From contig CAVTSX010000010.1 of NCBI GenBank assembly GCA_963737425.1, positions 372,001 through 436,000 of the forward strand: a stretch of 64,000 bases of DNA, in the 5' to 3' direction. This stretch comes from DASXRA01 sp963737425 (GTDB lineage: Bacteria > Actinomycetota > Actinomycetes > Mycobacteriales > Jatrophihabitantaceae). A model generated the notes under the pieces. It searched no databases. It saw only the letters and a program-made list of their open reading frames with translations, and was not told where the DNA came from. Shown one piece after another: positions 59,860-64,000 of this stretch; the first letter of the stretch is position 1; every line of letters starts with the position of its first letter. The translations under genes were made by a program, and so were the position numbers.

Positions 59860-60368
59860 CGGCCCGCAGCGAGCACGGCGACGGGCGCACGGCCCGGGCA
59901 CGCGAGGCGCCCGACGAGAATCTGGTCGTCACCGCCCGGCCGATCAAGAGCAGCCGCATCGCGGTCACGAGCGCGGCCATCGTCCTGGGCGTGTTCGTGG
60001 TGGTCGCGATCGTCATGCCGCACGCCAACGCCGGCGCGCAGTTCACCTGGAAGGACCAGGTCGCCACCGGCATCCTCGGTGTGGTCTTCGCCGCGCTGAT
60101 CCTGGTGTTCACCCGGCCCCGGCTGCGCGCGGACGTCAACGGCATCCAGATCCGCAACCACTGGGGCCCGTACAAGACGATCCCGTGGGAGCTCGTGGTG
60201 GGCGTCGAATTCGCCGAGCGGCGCCACCTCGCCCGGTTGGTACTGCCGGGCGAGGAGACGATCGCCCTCTACGCCGTTCAGCGCCTCGATCGTGAGCGGT
60301 CGGTGGCCGTCATGCGCGGACTTCGCGAGCTGCACCAGCGCACGCATCCGTCCGCCGACCCGATGTAG
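59856..60368 (+). CDS. Membrane protein with bacterial PH domain (bPH6-like)
   Basis: 170 residues. A polar N terminus is followed by two helices (VTSAAIVLGVFVVVAIVM and TGILGVVFAALILVF), then a cytoplasmic PH-like domain: RLRADVNGIQIRNHWGPYKT, then IPWELVVGVEFAERRH, with the conserved IPW. Such proteins often follow hisG in actinobacteria; their role is unknown. The hisG overlap suggests co-translation. Confidence 0.85.
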   Translation: MTARSEHGDGRTARAREAPDENLVVTARPIKSSRIAVTSAAIVLGVFVVVAIVMPHANAGAQFTWKDQVATGILGVVFAALILVFTRPRLRADVNGIQIRNHWGPYKTIPWELVVGVEFAERRHLARLVLPGEETIALYAVQRLDRERSVAVMRGLRELHQRTHPSADPM

Positions 60369-60386
60369 CGGCGCCGGGATCGAGCC

Positions 60387-61607
60387 GTGGTTGCCGGCGT
60401 GCTCCTCGCAGTAGGCGTGGGGGTGCTCGTCGTCGCAGTACTGCTGATCACCAGGCGGCGCCGGCGCGACCTGGGCACGTCGGCCGACCGCGCCACCTTC
60501 GACGCACTGCACACGGCGAGCCTTGCCGCCCCCAGCCTGCGCGAAGGCCTTACCGAGCACGGCGCCCAGCGCGCGGCGCGCCATCTGCGAACCCTGCTCG
60601 GCACGGCTGCGGTCGCGCTGACCGATCGGTCCAAGACCCTGGCGGTCGACGGCATCTCGCACAACCACGCTGAGCAGGCCATCGGCCACGTGCAGGCCGT
60701 GCTGCACTCCGGCATGACCGACATCCTCGGCCCGCAGGTCGTCTCGTGTACGGCGCCGGACTGCCCGGTACGCGCGGCCGTCGCCTGTGCCGTCGTCGAC
60801 GGTGACGCCGTCGTCGGCGCCCTCATCGCCTACAGCCGGGAGACCTCGGCGACGCTCGTGCGTGCCGTCGAGGAGGTGGCGCGGTGGGTTTCCGGTCAGG
60901 TCGAGCTGGCCGCGGCGGATCGGCAGCGGACCCGGCTCATCGAGGCGGAGTTGCGTGCCCTGCGCGCGCAGATCAGCCCGCATTTCATCTACAACGCGCT
61001 GACCGCGGTGGCTTCGTTCGTGCGCACCGACCCCGACCGCGCTCGCGACCTGCTGCTCGAGTTCGCCGACTTCACCCGCTACGCGTTGCGTCATCGCGGC
61101 GAGTTCACGACGCTCGCCGAGGAGCTGCGCAACGTCGAGCGGTACCTGGTCCTCGAGCAGGCGCGCTTCGGCGACCGGCTGGTCGTCTCGCTGCGCGTGG
61201 CGCCTGAGGTCCTGCCGATCGCCGTGCCGTTCCTGGTGGTGCAGCCCCTCGTCGAGAATGCCGTCCGGCACGGTATGGAGGGGCACACGGACGTCGTCAC
61301 CGTCGAGATCAGCGGCGTCGACGACGGATCCGACGCCCTGATCAGCGTCGAGGACGATGGCCCGGGCTCAGACCCGGAGGTGATCCGCACGGCGCTCGGG
61401 CGCGAGTGGGAGGCATCGTCGCTGGGCCTCAGCAACGTGGACGCGCGGCTGCGCCACGTCTACGGCGACAGGTACGGGCTGGTCGTCGAAACCGCACCGA
61501 CCGCGGGCACCAAGGTGAGCTTCCGGGTGCCCAAGTTCGCGCCCGCTGTCGACCGGGTTGACGGGATCGAGCGCTTACCCCCTTCCGTAGGCGATTTCGC
61601 GCGGTAA
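60387..61607 (+). CDS. LytS/YehU-type sensor histidine kinase
   Basis: 406 residues, GTG start. One N-terminal helix (VLLAVGVGVLVVAVLLI) precedes a GAF-like sensor (about 45-175) with Cys121, Cys126 and Cys134, which might bind a metal or form a disulfide. The HisKA-like block is LRAQISPHFIYNALTAVASF with His199, and the ATPase has VQPLVENAVRHGMEG and SVEDDGPGSD. With a single helix it probably senses a cytoplasmic signal. It pairs with the LytTR regulator 10 bases downstream. Confidence 0.9.
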   Translation: MVAGVLLAVGVGVLVVAVLLITRRRRRDLGTSADRATFDALHTASLAAPSLREGLTEHGAQRAARHLRTLLGTAAVALTDRSKTLAVDGISHNHAEQAIGHVQAVLHSGMTDILGPQVVSCTAPDCPVRAAVACAVVDGDAVVGALIAYSRETSATLVRAVEEVARWVSGQVELAAADRQRTRLIEAELRALRAQISPHFIYNALTAVASFVRTDPDRARDLLLEFADFTRYALRHRGEFTTLAEELRNVERYLVLEQARFGDRLVVSLRVAPEVLPIAVPFLVVQPLVENAVRHGMEGHTDVVTVEISGVDDGSDALISVEDDGPGSDPEVIRTALGREWEASSLGLSNVDARLRHVYGDRYGLVVETAPTAGTKVSFRVPKFAPAVDRVDGIERLPPSVGDFAR

Positions 61608-61610
61608 TCT
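61605..61610 (+). promoter_or_regulatory. Putative -10 box (TAATCT) for the LytTR regulator
   Basis: TAATCT overlaps the kinase stop codon and ends 7 bases before the regulator ATG. It would let the regulator-symporter part be transcribed alone, without a leader. Confidence 0.4.
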
Positions 61611-61617
61611 CCGAAAC

Positions 61618-62397
61618 ATGACCGCCTATGTAGTGGGAGGGGCGGATCCCGGTGTAGCGCTGCTCCGTGCGCTCGTGGTCGACGACGAGATACCTGCATG
61701 CGAAGAGCTGGCCTACCTGCTCGGTAACGACGCCCGGGTCGGGCGGGTGCGTTGCGCGCAGAGCGGTCCGCAGGCGCTGCGGCTCCTGGGTGAGGAGCCC
61801 GTCGACGTGGTCTTCTGCGACCTGAAGATGCCGGGCCTTCAGGGCCTGGAACTCGCGCGGATCTTGGCGTGTTTCGCCGAGCGTCCGCAGATCGTGTTCG
61901 TCACCGCCTACGACGATCACGCCGTGGACGCTTTCGAACTGCAGGCTACCGATTACGTTATGAAACCGGTCCGCCCGGCCCGGCTGGCCGAGGCGGTGCG
62001 ACGTGTCGTCTCCGCGAGCGCCGCGGCCGACAACGGCGACACCGGCGACGAGACGATTCCGGTCGAACTCGCGGGCGTGATCCGGTTCGTGAGCCGATCG
62101 CAGGTCCGCTACGTCGAGGCGCACGGCGACTACGCCAGGCTGCATACCGCAACCGGCAACCACCTCGTGCGCACGCCGCTGTCGACGCTCGAGCAGCGCT
62201 GGGCCGGCGCGGGCTTCGTGCGCATTCACCGCAGCACCCTGGTCTCGCTCGCCCATGTCGACGAGATACGTGTCGCCGAGGGCAGGTGCACCGTCCTGCT
62301 CGGGGGGCACGAACTGCCGGTCAGCAGGCGGCATGCCCGCGAGCTGCGCGAGCGGCTGATCCGCGGCGGTCGCGTCAAGGCAGACCTGCCGCGGTGA
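61618..62397 (+). CDS. LytTR family response regulator
   Basis: 259 residues. The receiver domain has the acidic pair in ALVVDDEIPACEELAYLLG, the phosphorylation site Asp68 in DVVFCDLKMPGLQGLE, the Thr in FVTAYDDHAVDAF, and Lys in YVMKPVRPARL. The LytTR DNA-binding domain follows a short linker: VSRSQVRYVEAHGDYARLHT and FVRIHRSTLVSLAHVDEI. It overlaps the small membrane protein gene by GTGA. It probably regulates the symporter downstream. Confidence 0.93.
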   Translation: MTAYVVGGADPGVALLRALVVDDEIPACEELAYLLGNDARVGRVRCAQSGPQALRLLGEEPVDVVFCDLKMPGLQGLELARILACFAERPQIVFVTAYDDHAVDAFELQATDYVMKPVRPARLAEAVRRVVSASAAADNGDTGDETIPVELAGVIRFVSRSQVRYVEAHGDYARLHTATGNHLVRTPLSTLEQRWAGAGFVRIHRSTLVSLAHVDEIRVAEGRCTVLLGGHELPVSRRHARELRERLIRGGRVKADLPR

Positions 62398-62786
62398 CCG
62401 GCGCGCAATCGGGTCCGCCGCCGGTCAAGCGGGTTCGGGTAACGCATCCGCGCACCGATGCCACCCGCCGTTCGCCCGTTCGCCCGGCCATTCGCGAGAT
62501 CGACGAGCAGACCCAGGTCGGCGAGGTGTACATGACATCGCTCGTGCGCAGCCAGCGTCGGCTCGCCGTCGTCGTCTGCGCCCTGACAGCCATGCTGCTC
62601 GTCGGTATCGCGTTGCTCGGCGCCCTGGTCCCGTGGTTCAGCAACGCGCGGATGTTCGGCATCGCCGTGCCCTGGCTGGTGCTCGGGGTTCTGGTCTATC
62701 CGGCCCTGATCGGCCTCGCGGCGTACACGGTGCGCCACGCCGAGCGCAACGAGCGCGACTTCACCCACCTCGTGCACCGGCGATGA
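62394..62786 (+). CDS. Small two-helix membrane protein, symporter companion
   Basis: 130 residues, GTG start inside the regulator stop. About 55 polar, Arg/Pro-rich residues are followed by two helices: VVCALTAMLLVGIALLGALV, then FGIAVPWLVLGVLVYPALIG. The tail is charged. The layout recalls the DUF485-like partner of acetate symporters, and it overlaps the symporter by ATGA. The exact family is uncertain. Confidence 0.7.
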   Translation: MTGAQSGPPPVKRVRVTHPRTDATRRSPVRPAIREIDEQTQVGEVYMTSLVRSQRRLAVVVCALTAMLLVGIALLGALVPWFSNARMFGIAVPWLVLGVLVYPALIGLAAYTVRHAERNERDFTHLVHRR

Positions 62787-64000
62787 GCGGCCACCCGGCC
62801 TACGCCATCGGCGCGGTCGCCACCGTTGCCGTGACGACGATGGCCGTGGGTGCGCTCGGTCTGCGCCGGGCAACGCGCACCAGCGACTTCTACGTCGCCT
62901 CGCGGGTGGTGTCGCCGAAATGGAACGCCGCGGCGATCGGCGGTGAGTACCTGTCGGCGGCGTCGTTTCTGGGCATAGCCGGACTGGTTCTCGCCTACGG
63001 CTACGACGTGCTCTGGTACCCGGTCGGGTACACGGCCGGGTACCTCATCCTGCTGGCGATCGTCGCGGCACCGCTGCGCCGCTCGGGTGCCTACACGCTT
63101 CCCGACTTCGCCGAGATCAGGCTCCGCTCGCCGGTCGTGCGACACATGGCGAGCCTGCTCGTCGTCCTGATCGGCTGGCTCTACCTGGTGCCGCAGTTAC
63201 AAGGCGCCGCGCTCACCCTGCAGACCCAGACCGGCGCGCCGCGCTGGCTGGGCGGATTCGTCGTCTGCGCGGTCGTGCTGACCGCAGTCGCGATCGGCGG
63301 AATGCGGTCGATCACGTTCGCCCAGGCGTTCCAGTTCTGGCTGAAGTTCACTGCCCTGGTCGTTCCGGCGATCGTCGTGCTGAGCGTCTGGCACCACCGT
63401 CACGACTCGATCGGCGCCAGCTACCCGACCGCGTCGGAAACCACCACGGTCACCACGCAGTCCGAGACCCGCGTCCGGGCGCAGATCGACGAGACGCTGT
63501 CCGTGTACGGCCGGCTGGACGGACGAGCGGTGCACGGACCGTCGGCACTGGCCGCCGGCGAGCACCGCCTGAGCGCGGGCACCCGAGTCACGCTGCACAA
63601 GGGCGATGCCGTCCCGGTGATCACCTCGTTGCCGACACAGAGCAATGGCGACTGGTTGCGTCCGCTCGGCTCGGGCAAGGATCACCCTTTGTACGCCAGC
63701 CTTTCGCTGATGCTCGCCATCTGCCTCGGCACGATGGGTTTGCCGCACGTGCTCGTGCGCTTCTACACCAACCCGGACGGCCGCGACGCCCGGCGCACCA
63801 CTCTTGTCGTCATCGTGCTGCTGTCGTCGTTCTACCTGCTGCCGACCGTGTTCGGCGCGCTCGGCCGCCGCTACGTGCCGGACCTGCTGCTGACCGGCAA
63901 CACCGATGCCACCGTCCTGCTGCTACCGGAGCGGATGCTCGCCGGCATGCCGGGTGTGCTGCTGGGCGCACTGGTCACCGCAGGCGCATTCGCCGCGTTC
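62783..64000 (+). CDS. Sodium/solute symporter (ActP/MctC-like), 5' part
   Basis: The frame is open to the window end, so at least 406 residues with the C terminus missing. ATSDFYVA-like text near 33-40 (TRTSDFYVASRVVSPKWNAA), SAASFLGIAGLVLAYGYDVL, LPDFAEIRLRS and GMRSITFAQAFQFWLKF identify the SSS family, near acetate/monocarboxylate symporters. An unusually long polar loop of about 95 residues (near 208-300) lies between two helices. The substrate is probably a short organic acid; the LytS/LytTR pair next to it likely controls it. Confidence 0.88.
   Translation, partial: MSGHPAYAIGAVATVAVTTMAVGALGLRRATRTSDFYVASRVVSPKWNAAAIGGEYLSAASFLGIAGLVLAYGYDVLWYPVGYTAGYLILLAIVAAPLRRSGAYTLPDFAEIRLRSPVVRHMASLLVVLIGWLYLVPQLQGAALTLQTQTGAPRWLGGFVVCAVVLTAVAIGGMRSITFAQAFQFWLKFTALVVPAIVVLSVWHHRHDSIGASYPTASETTTVTTQSETRVRAQIDETLSVYGRLDGRAVHGPSALAAGEHRLSAGTRVTLHKGDAVPVITSLPTQSNGDWLRPLGSGKDHPLYASLSLMLAICLGTMGLPHVLVRFYTNPDGRDARRTTLVVIVLLSSFYLLPTVFGALGRRYVPDLLLTGNTDATVLLLPERMLAGMPGVLLGALVTAGAFAAF

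Noticed and set aside
1..64000. CRISPR arrays, rRNA or tRNA genes, prophage or plasmid modules
   Set aside because: No evenly spaced direct repeats, no conserved RNA segments and no phage or replication genes were found; the only mobile DNA is at 7627-10072, plus possible repeat units.

Overview
The window is GC-rich chromosomal DNA of an actinobacterium. Evidence: the gene order gmk-rpoZ-coaBC-metK-priA-def-fmt-rsmB-(Ca exchanger)-rpe-rib genes, a PriA without helicase motifs, many GTG starts, many 4-base gene overlaps, and several promoters whose -10 box lies 6-7 bases before the start codon (leaderless transcripts). I cannot name the genus. No rRNA, tRNA or CRISPR array was seen.

Layout. 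(1) 1-6342: pyrimidine biosynthesis operon, end of carA, carB, pyrK, pyrD, pyrF; a class 1B dihydroorotate dehydrogenase with its electron-transfer subunit. (2) 6395-13734: a block separating pyrF from gmk, with an MFS exporter, three nested TA-target insertions (two IS630-family elements and a 162-base MITE-like element), the pntAa-pntAb-pntB transhydrogenase operon and a GNAT acetyltransferase. mihF, usual between pyrF and gmk, is absent. (3) 13769-19303: gmk, rpoZ, coaBC, metK, priA. (4) 19512-23358: phosphonatase-like hydrolase, and an SDR / MarR / DHA2 exporter module with two palindromic operators. (5) 23432-33416: def, fmt, rsmB, an ECF sigma factor with a membrane partner, a cation exchanger whose ribosome site lies in a 19-bp hairpin, rpe, ribD-ribE-ribBA-ribH, and a MobA-like nucleotidyltransferase. 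(6) 33612-58472: LtrA and then a catabolic island. (7) 58710-64000: hisE-hisG, a PH-domain membrane protein, and a LytS/LytTR two-component system overlapping a small membrane protein and a sodium/solute symporter cut by the window end.

The most interesting part is the catabolic island. It contains a DUF1116 / FdrA / DUF2877 operon divergent from a PucR regulator, a uracil/xanthine permease, a three-subunit molybdenum hydroxylase with a CoxG-like protein, HyuA/HyuB, a nucleoside hydrolase, a CaiB-type CoA transferase, carbamate kinase and a barbiturase/cyanuric-acid-hydrolase family enzyme. My inference is an oxidative uracil pathway that conserves energy. Uracil would be oxidised to barbiturate by the Mo hydroxylase and opened to ureidomalonate by barbiturase. 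The FdrA-type transcarbamoylase would then split ureidomalonate with phosphate to carbamoyl phosphate, and carbamate kinase would make ATP. The FdrA-type enzyme of E. coli acts on oxalurate, which differs from ureidomalonate by one CH2. The malonamate or malonate left could go to CoA through the CaiB protein. The family calls are firm; the substrates are not.

Two dispersed intergenic repeat families also occur at gene 3' ends. One of them starts exactly at the stop codons of priA and of the barbiturase.
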